Positions 45,966 to 57,541 of a stretch of 64,000 nt of DNA are shown here, one piece after another. The stretch comes from Gracilariopsis chorda (taxonomy: Eukaryota > Rhodophyta > Florideophyceae > Gracilariales > Gracilariaceae), in NCBI GenBank assembly GCA_003194525.1, contig NBIV01000078.1, positions 1 through 64,000 of the forward strand. The letters are read 5' to 3'. Both the position numbers and the translations under genes were made by a program. Below the pieces are notes generated by a model. That model saw only the letters and a program-made list of their open reading frames with translations, made no database searches and was not told the origin of the DNA. Each line of letters opens with the position of its first letter. Position 1 is the first letter of the stretch.

Positions 45966-48882
45966 TTTCCGAATAGTAACAGTCAGATTCGTTCAAGATG
46001 AGTCTCGTGGATGTTCTGAGACCATACCGCTCACCAGACGACGCAACATTTCCGATTGAGACTACTTGCAAAAAAGACAACATTCAAACGAAGATGAATC
46101 TTAGACGACGTCTCCACAGTCTTGCGTTCAAAGATGACGGGAGCATTCTCGAACATCTCCATGATATGGAAACAATACTCTTTGAGCTTGCTCGTCTCGG
46201 AGATCCATTAACCGACAAGAAGCTAAGAGATTGCTTATTGAGAACCTTATCAGACTCATTAATAGCGATCACATTACTACAGATGCTAATAATAGGGCAC
46301 ACGACTAGATGGTCTCGTTGATAAGATCTGAAATGGATCGCCGCAAACAACGTGATTCCACTAGTACCATCAAAACAGCTGGTATACAAATTGGTTCTCA
46401 ATACCCCCATATGGCCAGGCGGAAGCCCAAAACCGCAATCCAAAAGCCGCCCAGGAGATCCACAACGGTATGATGCTGGCATTGTCGAAGAGTGGGCCAT
46501 ATTCGATCCGAGTGTCGTTGGAAAAAGTAATCCAAACCAAACGAGGATTGCCGGAAACGGTCTTCAAACCGATTGCGAAATAATAACTTCAGATCGAAGG
46601 AATGGGACTCCAACCGAATAAATTCCTGTGAGCCCAAGCCAGATAGAGAGAAAACCGAACCTCGTGGTTTCGTTGCTATAACACAAGCAAAACTATCTGT
46701 ACACGAACATGAGACAGTTCAATGGCTGGACTGCGGCGCCAGTCATGTTTTTGTTAACTATTGAGCCCTTTTCTGGGATTATAAAGCCGTGGAGAATCAA
46801 TCAGTGCGTACATGTGACAGAGAGTCTGAGATAAAAGGGACAGGAACGATCAAGCTGCCTTTTGGAGATGGAATCTCTTTACCTGCAAAAAAAACTCCCT
46901 CATTGGATTAAAATTTCCTCTCTCTATGAGTAATTGCAAATTATGTTACTGTCAGATTCAGTAATGATAATACTCTTACCCAGTTTATCATAAAGGATTT
47001 TCGAAAAAAAGCACTGCTCCACCAATGCATAGCGAAGAACGGACTTTATGCACTACCAAACCCAATCCCTTCGCTTTGTGCCCAGGCCACTTTTACAGCA
47101 CCTGAAGATAGAGCAAAAAAACTGGCATGAAAAGCTAGGCATGCGGGAAAAGATCGACTACTCTCTACCGTCCACCAGTCCAACGGTGTATCCGATCTGT
47201 CGCAATGCGATGTTCAAAACATCCATTTCACACCATCCTTAGAAGCAGGATTGAGACGAGCTCCACTACAACGATCCTCATCCTTAGTGACTTTCCCACT
47301 GGAGCTCACTCATATAGACCTAACTGGTCCCATCACCCCACCGTCATTAAAAGGATCAAGGTAAATGCAGGTACTCCTTGATGACGCCACAAAGGCCTTG
47401 TCGATTTCCTTTATTTTGACTAAATCACAGTTCTTTGTATTTATAAAGTGATACAAGGCTCTCCCTGAAAATGAACAACCAAAGAACCGTCTATACTGCG
47501 TTCGGCTTGAAGGAGCGGGCGAGAATAAAGCGCAAGAGTTCGTCGATTATGAATTGGACAACGAAATAATCCTTGAATAGACACCATCTTATGCACACGA
47601 GTCAAACTGCGCTGCTGGGATAACCATCCAGGATTTATGTAAGACGGCTCCAACATTTCTCTACTCATCCAAACTACCTCTACAGCGTTGGGAAGAAGCT
47701 ATATACCATGAAAATTGGATACGGAACCCCCTACCAAACTGCAGAATTGGCATGAAGGTCCCTTACACGGAATGGTTTGGTAAAAACCCCGAGTTCTCCA
47801 CTCTACTTAACTTCGGACACGAAGGTTATGCGTATATCTATCGTTCTGATACTGCACCAAACAAAGAGATTACTACCCCAACCTTTGAAGGGTCACGTTG
47901 TTGGAATGCAAAGCACTCAAACGCTACAAAGAGTTTACATCTCTTCCACCGAGAAGGTGATCATAGTCACCCAAAACGATTCCAAGGTATCAAAGGACTA
48001 TCTAACATCCATCAACAAGCTACTCGACTTCTCGCCCTTGGAAGGCACAGAAACCAAGCAGCGGCTTGAAGAAACGAAGAGGAGTACCATGAAGTCGCTT
48101 TTGTGCATTGCTTAGTTGCTGACTCTCGGTCGAAAGATGGAAACGACTCGTTTAAGGTACCGAATAGCTTCGAGAAAGCAAGACATATTCCAGAAAGGGC
48201 AAAAGCAATCAGTAGGGAATACGATGCTCTCGTTGAAAGAAAAACTTGGAGATCCATTGACAGGAAGGCAGGAATGAAACCCCTTGCATCTCTGTGGACT
48301 TCTAACGTGAAATATATAAGTATAAGTCCTCCAGAAATTCTCCCCAAAGCTCGATGTGTCGTAAGATGCCACATGCAAAGACCATATTCAGACTACGATC
48401 CTGACAATCTGTACGCAGCTGTGGCTCGGCTCAAAACGTTCCAACTAGCTTTTGGTAAGGCAACCTCACAAATACTGGTTTTTGGAGACAGTGGATATAA
48501 GTAACGCTTACGTTATGGTGATCTAGAAGAACCATTGATAATGGAGCAACCTCAGAATGCCTCTGGCTCTTCTTATGTTCTTGGTAAAGTTTGCTTACTG
48601 TTGAAATTCATTTATAGTGGAAAGCAAGCGGGAAATATTTGGGGAGCTCTGTTCCACACAGAGGTACATCGACTGGAATTTAAGCAGTCGAAGACGGACA
48701 GTAAGTGTAGAGTAACGCCCATTGCAGTGATTAATCGTGAAGCACGCTCATACATGCTTCTTGATGAGAGATGGATTTAGCCACGTATATGAGAAGTAAT
48801 TCCCGATTGGGTTGGCCATGGCACACTTGACATTATGGTAACTGGACACTGGTGACAAGAGTACGGATAACACACGTGTAAG
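45966..48882 (+). mobile_element. Ty1/copia relic D, left part (gag to RT)
   Basis: Gag of the UBN2 type (45998-46320, with GSILEHLHDMETILFELARLG), protease (VQWLDCGASHVF, about 46720), integrase remnants and reverse transcriptase (about 48180-48780, with CVVRCHMQRPYSDYDPDNLYA). It is cut by the solo LTR at 48883. Many breaks; old. Confidence 0.75.
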
Positions 48883-49482
48883 TGTGCAGACACCCTTTTT
48901 TAGGGATACTGTTACCACTATAGATTATTTTATGTAGTTATCTATTTACTTATCTATCTACATAATTAGTTATTAAAGTGTACGGTTGACGGCCGGCACG
49001 CTACTTAGGTAGGTGAGCTCGGGCCGTTCCGGTCAATAAAACTTGCACAAGCGAGTGTTCGGCTCTGACTCAAAACCACCCGGTGCACGATATCCTGCCT
49101 CGGAGAGTCGTCGCCTTGTGTAGGACTTTTGATCCACCTCGTGGCGCTTTCAACCATATTTATAGACTTGTGTTTGTCTTTTGTTGTGTGTTTTGTTTCT
49201 TTTTGTTACTCTGTTATACAGGTACCACTCATTGTGCTTACCGATGAACCGTCGCGCACTACTTGTACGGTTGACCAACCGTTCCGCACTAGCACTGCTC
49301 TGCGTGTCTTCGATCCTTTTCTAGGCCACTCTTGCACCAGTACGCTAGTCGTGAAGTGAGCACTGGTTTACGCCCGGCTCGTGTGCTCATCACAGGTGGT
49401 TCTGTCACCGTGCTACCCTCTAAAGAGAGGAGGACTTCGAACACCCTCGTGCTTCGCCTCTGTCTTGGGATTTTGCACCACA
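48883..49482 (+). repeat. Solo LTR of a gypsy element related to E1/E2 (600 bp), with GTAAG target duplication
   Basis: Begins TGTGCAGACACC and ends TTTTGCACCACA. GTAAG precedes (48878-48882) and follows (49483-49487) it exactly. The end and the phrase GTTCGGCTCTGACTC are shared with the LTR of E1, so it belongs to the same broad family. No internal region is present, as expected after recombination between the two LTRs of one insertion. It could be read in either orientation; the matches to E1 favour plus. Confidence 0.88.
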
Positions 49483-50460
49483 GTAAGCTGTAAATGTACA
49501 GGTCAGGAAGTGGCACAATAATTATTGTCGTCTTTGTAGACGAAATTCCTACTCTGTCCCATTCAAAATCTCTCTCTGAAGACTTGTTAGCCGTAATGAA
49601 GAAACTGTTTCAAGTAAAACTTCTTGGTGAGGTCAAGTCTTTTATTTGTCTGGAACTAAAAAGAGATAAGAATGGCATTCGTGCAAGCCAAGAGATGTAT
49701 GTGGAAAAAAAATTTTGGACCACAATCTCTGCTGTGCGAACTCGGCAAAGACTACATTACTGTCACCTTGTCCTGTTTCAGTGGGAGGTCATGGTGAAAA
49801 AGTTTTTCCATCATTGCTTCATGCAACATACCGTACACTGGTTGGTCACCTGATGTATTTGGAAGTAGCGTCGAGGCCTGATATTATTTTCGATGCTTCA
49901 ATGTTGACGAAACAGGTAACAAATCCTTGATCCTTGTCAAAGGCACTTTACGCTAGCATGACGCGTTTTAACATATTTTAAAGGCATAAAGAATCTTTTT
50001 TTCTACTTCCTGTTTGATATTCGTGCGCACATGGAAGCAATATGTGATGTTGACTGAGCTGGCTGTCGAAAAATTAAAAACATGCAACTGGCACACTAGC
50101 GAAGGTGAATGATGGACTTCTGTTATTGACGACAAAAGCAAGCAATCATTGCTTTGGTTTCTGAAGAAACTGAACACATTTCTCCCTCATACTGTGGAAA
50201 GCAGCTAACTTGGTTATGAATACTGTGCTGGGAGCTTTGAAACGCTACCGTTCTTGAAGATAAACAAAATCACATTTAAGCGGTCCGTATTAGTACCTAT
50301 GGCTCTACTGCCAATTCTATTGTCAATGCGTTCAAGACTTCCGAAAGTAACAAGCACATTGTACTGACCTTTTATCATGTTGGGGAACTTGTGAAGTCTA
50401 GGGTCCTAAGTATCTCGGAAATAGGAAGCGAAGTTTAACCAGTGGACATTATGACGCAAG
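49483..50460 (+). mobile_element. Ty1/copia relic D, right part (RT end, RNase H)
   Basis: Resumes after the solo LTR with reverse transcriptase text (IIIVVFVDEIPTLS, LLGEVKSFICLELKRDKNG), YLEVASRPDIIFDASML, and RNase H remnants to about 50,460. Same orientation as the left part. Confidence 0.75.
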
Positions 50461-51090
50461 TTCTTTCTCAAGACCATTGGTATAAGCTTTCTTTTTTTTG
50501 CTGTTTGAGATAATTTCTTTTTACGACATCTGTAATCTATGTTTTTCTTTTTTTGCAGTATAAATGTTTTCAAAAATTATGGAAAAAAAACTGGAGGAAA
50601 TCAAACTAAGCAAAGGCTCTACCTTTTCCTATCGTATGCACATTTTTTTTCTACTTGGTTTTTACTGGTACAAGAGGTTTTTAACGGTAGCGGTTAAGCT
50701 ACAAAACTTTAGCATAAGTATTATCTTGTATTCTCTGTTTCCAACGCCAAAAATTTAGAGTTGTTTGCGAAGGATTGTGTGAGAGGTAGAACTAGAGAGA
50801 GTTGCATTGTAATTCTCTCGATTACCATGCAACTCCGAATTGGGATTGCATTCGGTACTCTCCCTCAATTAGGCTTACAAATAATTAGAAGATAGAGTCT
50901 ATAAAGAAACGGCCGGTGGAGCAGTCTGTGCTTTCTGCCGGCCACAAACTTCGTCTCATAAGCCACACCAGTTAGCTATCCACCCGCTTTGGGCTTATAG
51001 GCACCACGATACACCCCCTGTTGTTGGCTGAAAGTCGGACACGAGGCCTCAACAATCCACCAGCTGTATGCAGTATACACTACCTTTTAC
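50461..51090. other. Intergenic; hairpin GGCCGG...CCGGCC; possible LTR remnant
   Basis: No gene. It contains a T-rich tract (50490-50500) and a short hairpin at 50911-50943, whose arms GGCCGG and CCGGCC enclose 21 bases, preceded by TATAAAG. The latter could be the remains of the 3' LTR of relic D, but no second copy is visible. Confidence 0.4.
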
Positions 51091-51095
51091 CTTTT
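51091..51095. repeat. Target-site duplication of F, left (CTTTT)
   Basis: CTTTT here and at 57026-57030. Confidence 0.85.
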
Positions 51096-51340
51096 TGTGC
51101 AAAGCCGGTGTGCAAGGCCTTGCATTGCTGGCTCCGCACAGCACCTTTGCCGGCTACTGATCTCGCGGAGCTCGCGCTGCTCAAATAAACTCTGCCCAAG
51201 CGGTCCTTGCACGTCCTTCAGGAAGGACGACCGCAGAGGGGGGACCTTGTGCCCGCCATATTTCGCCTGCGCCTCCGAGCGCATTCAGTATCCCAACGAC
51301 TCTCCAGACCCGCGCTTGCGACGCACCGTCATCTAGCTTA
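51096..51340 (+). repeat. 5' LTR of F (245 bp)
   Basis: Starts TGTGCAAAGCCGGTG and ends ATCTAGCTTA. Identical to 56781-57025 except for one base. The border is fixed by the CTTTT duplication. Confidence 0.95.
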
Positions 51341-51353
51341 GTTATGGGCCCAG
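51341..51353 (+). other. Primer binding site of F, half-tRNA(iMet) type
   Basis: GTTATGGGCCCAG equals the complement of the anticodon arm of eukaryotic initiator tRNA-Met (CTGGGCCCATAAC). It directly abuts the LTR. The ATG in the site opens the gag frame (MGPGQPSRSS). Confidence 0.8.
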
Positions 51354-52679
51354 GACAGCCGTCTAGGTCCTCAAACCCAACTGATCCGCCAATCTTTGAT
51401 CCCACGAAAGATGTTCAAGAATGGCACAAGGATATTTCTCGTTGGGTGGATACTGTCTCCGCTGCTGCTCGGAAGGGAAGTGACCGTTTATACAATACTA
51501 TCTTTGCAACTCTCGCAATGCAACTTTATGATCGCGCATTGCCTCCAGCTCAAATGTCAATTGTTGATGAATCACAAGTCAAAGGCATAATCGATTACAA
51601 ACAGGACAATCAAGTGGAGGCTGTGCGTCAGATTGTCGAGTTAATTGCGATTGATCCCCCAATTGCGGTTGTTTCTCGACTCATTGCATCGTTTAACCGT
51701 GTCACTAATTGCCGTCGTCGCAAAAGACGAATCTCTGGCCAGCTTCGTTTCTCGCTTCAGAGGACTAGCATCAGATCATCTCATGTACGGCGGTTTGTCC
51801 TTCTCCTCACAGGTTGGAGAAGTGTTGGCTATTACATTGCTAAACAACTCCTCGCTCATTGAAGAGACGTTGACCAATGCTAAGCTGCAGCTGATTGCTA
51901 TGGCTGAAGCACGGATGGGTAAAGAACAGCTTTCGTCGTCGGGAAGACTCGTTGTCGACAAAGCCGTCTTTGATGCATCTGTTCAGGAGTTGAACAACAT
52001 GTTGTCAAAGCCCCATCTCCGTCTTAGGAAGAAGGATGAACATGCACTCACGAAAGGAAAGCTCCTTTACACTCGCAAAAGGATCGCTGAAGTTGCAAAG
52101 GACTTAGAAAACCTCGGGAAGAAAAGTGAACTCGAAACCCATCGACCCCATGGCGAAGGCCTTCTGAAGTTAGCCCCACGCTGTCGTCTTAATCTGGATG
52201 ACGCTGTTACAGTGATGAAAAACTTGTCTTTCACGCCTGGGAAATTCTCTCCCCACATTAGTATATCTGACCTGAAGAACATCGTTGGCCAAGAAGTGCA
52301 GACTGCCCTCCTTGCGATGTCAAAGCAGGCCGAAGGAAGCGTGTTCTCCCGCCTGGGAGAGCGCAATGCAAAACCCACTACCTCGACTTCACCGAAACCT
52401 CGCTTTTCACGAAAGAGGAATGGTGGCACCAAGAGGAAAGGTGAAGCTCCGTTTTGTTTTGACTGTGGTGACCCGCATCACTTGGCTGGTAACGAAGCTT
52501 GCCCCACTCCTTCTTTCCTCACTAAAAAGAGAAGGCTCGAGCGACAAACTCAGAACCAGAACAAGTCCCAGTCCAATATCAACCGCTCCCAACCTCGAAG
52601 AGCAACAGACAATCAACCTCATAATCGCCCTTCGGATTTTCGTCAAGGCGCCGGCCCATCCAAACGCAATCATGCTTAA
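51344..52679 (+). pseudogene. gag of F (about one break)
   Basis: Copia gag beginning MGPGQPSRSSNPTDPP. It contains the conserved EWHKDISRWVDTV and QLYDRALPPAQM, and a C-terminal zinc-knuckle-like CFDCGDPHHLAGNEAC followed by a basic Asn/Gln/Ser-rich tail. Parallel text in relic B confirms the family. Confidence 0.85.
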
Positions 52680-52801
52680 GGTCCTGGGTTGGGGCGCCCT
52701 CCGATGTTGTTAAGGGCTCAACAGACCCAAATCCAATTATAGACATTGGATGTCCCCGCAGCGTAGGTGGAATCTATAGCGCCGCTGCACTCTCGATCGC
52801 A

Positions 52802-55800
52802 ATGGGAATTGTCTTTACTGTCGAGGATCTGGACTGTGACCCCTTCTACCACGGGTTTGGTCCTGATTGTGCAAATCCAAAGCTCTTGTTTGCCATTTGG
52901 AGACTCCACATTACGTCCACAAATGATGAGGCTGTAAGCTTGAAGTTCTATTTGACACATGGGAATGATCCTCTCCTATTGGGAAATGATGTGGTTTCAA
53001 TGTCCAACCTTCTCGGATCTAAAGACATGCTCGTGATACCGTCTTCGCTTGGCTTATGTGAACACGACGCTAATCTGCCTACCTACACGCTTGGAGACGT
53101 AAATAACCGTCGAACACACCTCGCTGTTGTGCCGTCCGTGACAGAGTCGTTTAATTCCTTCCTCTCACACCAAGCTGCCCTCCAATCAACCACAAATGAC
53201 AATAGCAAAGCACGCAAGCGAGCAAAATACTTCGCGACGAGGCTTCATGTCCAATCGCACCTGACCCTACGAGACATGAAGACCCTCTGCCGCCGTGGTC
53301 GTGTGCTTGACCCACTACTGTCTGACGAGTTGAAAAAGGCATATAGTTCTTGTCACTCATGCCACAAGTCTGGAAGACCTCTTCACTCGCGAAAGATATC
53401 CTTCAATAGGATCCTCGCAGAGTTCAACAAGCACCTCCAGGTGGACTACCTCTTCATCCGTGAGCTTGGCAACCTGCCTATCCTACACATGAAAGATGTT
53501 GCTACCGGCCTCTCAGCTACATCCTTAATGACGTCAAGGGATATGAATGACGGAGCGCGAATGCTAACCGTAAAATGGTTTGATGTTTACGGACCACCAT
53601 CCAAGCTTTCAGCTGACCAAGAGTTTGACAATGGTATTATTTACCGAATGTGTGCAAGTTATAACATCAAGTTCGAACCGCGCCCTGCACGCAGACATAA
53701 CAAAACTGGGAGTGTCGAATCAGATAACGAAACCATTCGCGCGCTGATAAAGACTCTCTTATCAGACGAACCGCACCTTCTTGAGACACGTCAGCTGTTT
53801 CGAACTGATTTCGAGATCCTCTCCCGTGCGACGTTCCTAAAAAACGTTCTCTACGGAAGCAAATCGGTTAGCAGCTTCGAACAGGTTCACGGATACACTC
53901 CATCAATCGCTGGTTTGCCGAAGACAGCCGTTTCACCTGCAGTTCTATCTGCTTATCATGAGCAGGTCTGTAGGAGAACGTTTCACACTCTTCTTCGCTC
54001 CAGAGCTGTGAAAACAATATCCCAGCATTTGCTATCGCCAATGACCCCTGTTTACTTCTACAAGAAACTCGGAAAGTATGGCTCCTGGTGCAAAGGTTAC
54101 GTGGTCAAAGCAACAGATCATATTGTTGTCGTTTCCTACCATAAGGATCTGCATGGAGCTCGTCTTCACGTCGCATATGAAGACGTTCGCCTTGTCCCTG
54201 AGTCTTCGATACTCGGGGAACTCGACAAACAGGAACTTGGGTGGGACTCCTTTCCTGATCTTCTGCCTAGTACAGGCGACAATCCGAAAGGAAGGAGAGA
54301 GGAATCGGAGAATGAAGAAGACCATGATGATTACGCAACCCCTTCTCTCCCTATAGCAGACATCAACCCGGATCCAAATGATATCCCAGATCATCTCTGT
54401 ATTGAACCGGAAGTACCGGATGAACCCAATCTGTGGTCCTTACATCCACTCTCTTCGTCCTTCCTTTTAAATAATTCTCGCCCACTTGAGGCACCATCAT
54501 TAGACGTTGGAGATACACTCCTCCACAAGGATGTCGGAGCTACGCCGCTTCGCATTCCTTCTCCAGGAGATACTCTCCACTCATCTGAACAAGGAATTTT
54601 GAAGGAAGGTAAGAAGGTTATCGGAGATCAACCAGTGTCGGAATCCAAACTCCAGTTCGCGCCGCGATGGATCATTGAAAAAGCCATTGACGCTGAAAAA
54701 CGAAACTATATAGAAGCAGACGCTTATAAACCAGTTTCTATTCGCAGCCTTCCAAGAAATGCGAACATCATATCGTCCCACCACTTCTTTGTCCTGAAAT
54801 ACCAAGGAGAAAGTGGTGAACTAAGGCTACGATGCAGACTGGTGCCCCATGGAAACCGAGATGCCGAAAAGGACTTGATACGTTCGGACTCTTCGACTGC
54901 ACAGTTCACATGCATCCGTATGCTTCTATCCTTAGTAACACTATTCCACTTCCATCTCGGAAGCATTGATGTCTCCCGTGCATACCTACAATCCGGCGAG
55001 CTCAAGCGTGATATATACATGCGACCTCCCCGTGGTTGGACGACACATGTGGACGAAGTTTGGAAGCTTTTGAAGCCTGCATACGGTCTAGGAGAATCTG
55101 GACGCCTCTGGCAATTGTGTATCGAGGAATGGCTTACCGATTATGGTTTCGAAACTATCCCGGGAATGCCACAACTGTTTGTGTTGCGCAAGGATGGAGA
55201 AATCGTCTTACTCCTTGCCAAACTGGTAGATGATCTCCTTCTTGGAGGCAAACCAGCGACAATTCAAAAGTTTACCTCTGACCTAGCCAGGCGTTTCAAA
55301 CTCAACCGCTCGCTGTCCCAGAACGAACTCATCTTCAGCCGACTGTGGATAAAGCTCCACAACGACAGCTCCGTAGAGATTTCAATGGCTGAGTTTATGG
55401 ACACCATACAGCCAATTCCAATCTCAAGAGAGAGGAGGAAGGAGACTGAGGACAGGTGCACCCTTGATGAGATCAAATCCTTGCAATCGCTGGCAGGGAA
55501 GCTAAACTACGTAGGACATGGGGTGTTACCCCAAGCAGCCTTCTGTGCCAGCTACATGCAACAACTAGTACCTGAGATGCAAGTCAAGCACCTGGTGAAG
55601 GCAAATCAGTTACTCTCACTGCTGAAAAAGCTACGTCCTACGTTGATGTACTTGGCCCCACCTGTCCCTTTAACAGCATCTACCTTAGGAAATTGCAACC
55701 TCCTCGCATACTCCGATGCCAGCACCGGAAAGATGTCGTATGGCCAGACGGGCTTCTTGGCTGGTATTGCCTTTACGCTTGAGTCTAACACCGTCTATCA

Positions 55801-56284
55801 TCTGATAGACTGGCATAGCTCTAAGCAAGGTCGGATATCGTTCAGCGCAATTGGCGCAGAAATCCTTGCTGCTGCTGAATCTGCTGATAGATCGTTTCTA
55901 TTACACGAAGTCCTTTGCTCTCTTCTGAAGTCGTTTGGTTTACTAGTACTCATCGTGGATTCCTTTGGATTATATTCTACTATCACGACTTTGCATGAAT
56001 GCAGGGACTACCGACTTCGCCCGACTGTATCACGCTTGCGGGATTCATTTGAATGTGGTGATATTTCATCACTGCTATGGGTGTCGGGATCGTCTAATAT
56101 TGCCGATGCTCTAACGAAAGGTAACGCATGTGCGTTTGGTAATCTTTCTAGAGTTAGCAGTACCGGATTGATTCCAAAAGAGCTTCTCTCTACATTCTCT
56201 CAAAAGCTTGGCGCGTGGTCGCCGTCGTTTTTGCACTCTCAATCTAACGGGTCAGCTATACAACAAGATGGTGGCAATGCATAA
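52802..56284 (+). CDS. pol: pol polyprotein of F (protease, integrase, RT, RNase H), open
   Basis: 1160 residues from the first ATG. The protease Asp motif (DIGCPRSVGG, from 52742) lies in the same frame just upstream, so translation of the native protein probably does not begin at this ATG. Protease-like LLGNDVV is at about residue 60. Integrase has an HHCC region (about 155-190, with CHSCHKSGRP) and acidic core motifs LQVDYLF, LSADQEF and GSVESDN. Reverse transcriptase (about 650-870) starts KPVSIRSLPRNAN and contains IDVSRAYLQ and LVDDLLLGG. RNase H (about 965-1120) has AYSDAST, WHSSKQGRISFSAIGAE and ADALTKGN. Integrase before RT is diagnostic of Ty1/copia. Confidence 0.93.
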   Translation: MGIVFTVEDLDCDPFYHGFGPDCANPKLLFAIWRLHITSTNDEAVSLKFYLTHGNDPLLLGNDVVSMSNLLGSKDMLVIPSSLGLCEHDANLPTYTLGDVNNRRTHLAVVPSVTESFNSFLSHQAALQSTTNDNSKARKRAKYFATRLHVQSHLTLRDMKTLCRRGRVLDPLLSDELKKAYSSCHSCHKSGRPLHSRKISFNRILAEFNKHLQVDYLFIRELGNLPILHMKDVATGLSATSLMTSRDMNDGARMLTVKWFDVYGPPSKLSADQEFDNGIIYRMCASYNIKFEPRPARRHNKTGSVESDNETIRALIKTLLSDEPHLLETRQLFRTDFEILSRATFLKNVLYGSKSVSSFEQVHGYTPSIAGLPKTAVSPAVLSAYHEQVCRRTFHTLLRSRAVKTISQHLLSPMTPVYFYKKLGKYGSWCKGYVVKATDHIVVVSYHKDLHGARLHVAYEDVRLVPESSILGELDKQELGWDSFPDLLPSTGDNPKGRREESENEEDHDDYATPSLPIADINPDPNDIPDHLCIEPEVPDEPNLWSLHPLSSSFLLNNSRPLEAPSLDVGDTLLHKDVGATPLRIPSPGDTLHSSEQGILKEGKKVIGDQPVSESKLQFAPRWIIEKAIDAEKRNYIEADAYKPVSIRSLPRNANIISSHHFFVLKYQGESGELRLRCRLVPHGNRDAEKDLIRSDSSTAQFTCIRMLLSLVTLFHFHLGSIDVSRAYLQSGELKRDIYMRPPRGWTTHVDEVWKLLKPAYGLGESGRLWQLCIEEWLTDYGFETIPGMPQLFVLRKDGEIVLLLAKLVDDLLLGGKPATIQKFTSDLARRFKLNRSLSQNELIFSRLWIKLHNDSSVEISMAEFMDTIQPIPISRERRKETEDRCTLDEIKSLQSLAGKLNYVGHGVLPQAAFCASYMQQLVPEMQVKHLVKANQLLSLLKKLRPTLMYLAPPVPLTASTLGNCNLLAYSDASTGKMSYGQTGFLAGIAFTLESNTVYHLIDWHSSKQGRISFSAIGAEILAAAESADRSFLLHEVLCSLLKSFGLLVLIVDSFGLYSTITTLHECRDYRLRPTVSRLRDSFECGDISSLLWVSGSSNIADALTKGNACAFGNLSRVSSTGLIPKELLSTFSQKLGAWSPSFLHSQSNGSAIQQDGGNA

Positions 56285-56780
56285 TATTGGTTACGTACAT
56301 TCGAGTTCCCAGTGTACAAGGAAAGCAAAAAAGGTTTTGCTTAAGACTCGAGGCCGCCCCCAGCTGCGCTGTTCCCGCAATCACGACGCATTGTGTCTCC
56401 ATCACAGAGGCGGGGAATTACAGCCGAACTGGACATCCCTGCCCCCACAACGAAGTGGGCCCTCAATACACCTGTCGGTGGTCAGCCTCCGCAATGGGTT
56501 TTGAAACTGGCACTAGTTTCGTACCATGCGCCGTGATTACTTAACGGTCTCATTTCATCGAGCACTCATTGCCGAGTATCAAACTCGGGCTTTCATTATT
56601 CACTGCAGTGACAGTGTCTCCACTGAGCTACATGAACTTTCTTCTATTGTTTGTCTTTTACGTTATGTATTTGTTCTATGCTCGCTTTGATGTTTTCGTA
56701 CATGAGCGCAAAGAGTTGCTGCTGGGAATTGGTTTTGTAGTTGACTGGCGACATTATCCGTCACCAGCCAAGGCCGGGAG
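56285..56780 (+). other. F untranslated stretch between pol and 3' LTR
   Basis: About 500 bases with no recognisable domain, ending AAGGCCGGGAG just before the LTR, which is the likely polypurine tract (56770-56780). Copia elements usually have little DNA here, so its length is unusual. Confidence 0.55.
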
Positions 56781-57025
56781 TGTGCAAAGCCGGTGTGCAA
56801 GGCCTTGCATTGCTGGCTCCGCACAGCACCTTTGCCGGCTACTGATCTCGCGGAGCTCGCGCTGCTCAAATAAACTCTGCCCAAGCGGTCCTTGCACGTC
56901 CTTCAGGAAGGACGACCGCAGAGGGGGGACCTTGTGCCCGCCATATTTCGCCTGCGCCTCCGAGCGCATTCAGTATCCCAACGACTCTCCAGACCCGCGC
57001 TTGCGACGCACCCTCATCTAGCTTA
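56781..57025 (+). repeat. 3' LTR of F (245 bp)
   Basis: Matches the 5' LTR at 244 of 245 positions. The target duplication CTTTT follows at 57026-57030. Confidence 0.95.
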
Positions 57026-57541
57026 CTTTTGAACCAGTTTGGGGCATAATTCTGTCTACAATAATTGCACTTCAATGAGTGGCGCAGATTCAGAATTCCA
57101 AATTCTTCGGATTCTGTTCCGCTCAAAGAACTGCACATATATGTTGATTGCGTATGCCTAGGATATCTCGTATCCTTTGTGCTCAGCTTTCATGTCACCC
57201 AAACAATACTTCAGACATGGCCGTATTCTCATGGAATGTGGATCTGAGTTCTGCGAATTTAGGGTGCTTCCCAAGCCTCGAAATCAGGCAATCTCAAAGA
57301 TTTCTCTGGAGACACTAACAAACCCCCACGGAACACGGGCATTGATATCGGCAAGCTGCGTCCTTAAATAGCGGAGAACGTTCCTTAGAGCTTCCAATTG
57401 TCAGTTAACCGGGTTGCTTCCAGGTTCGGTGGCTTCTTCTCTGAGTACAAGACGTCCACGGCGTGTTTTACAAGTACCACTTGGACTGCTTCAATAACCC
57501 ATCTATACTCTACAGCTCAAGGACTTAGGCTCCACAGAAAG
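57026..57541. other. Upstream region of the 57542 gene; no other gene recognised
   Basis: Unique-looking DNA between F and the gene. There is an AT-rich CTTAAATAG at about 57363 and no clear TATA box at the spacing seen for the other two genes. The insertion of F about 500 bp upstream may have displaced promoter elements. Confidence 0.4.

Larger units (their letters stand above)
51096..57025 (+). mobile_element. Ty1/copia element F, recent insertion
   Basis: A 5930-bp element: 245-bp LTRs with a single difference, a half-tRNA(iMet)-type primer site, gag, a long open pol in the copia order (protease-integrase-RT-RNase H), a ~500-bp untranslated stretch and the 3' LTR, all flanked by CTTTT duplications. 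It is nearly whole, with about one break in gag. The almost identical LTRs mean it inserted very recently on a genomic timescale. Relic B is an old member of the same family. Confidence 0.96.
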
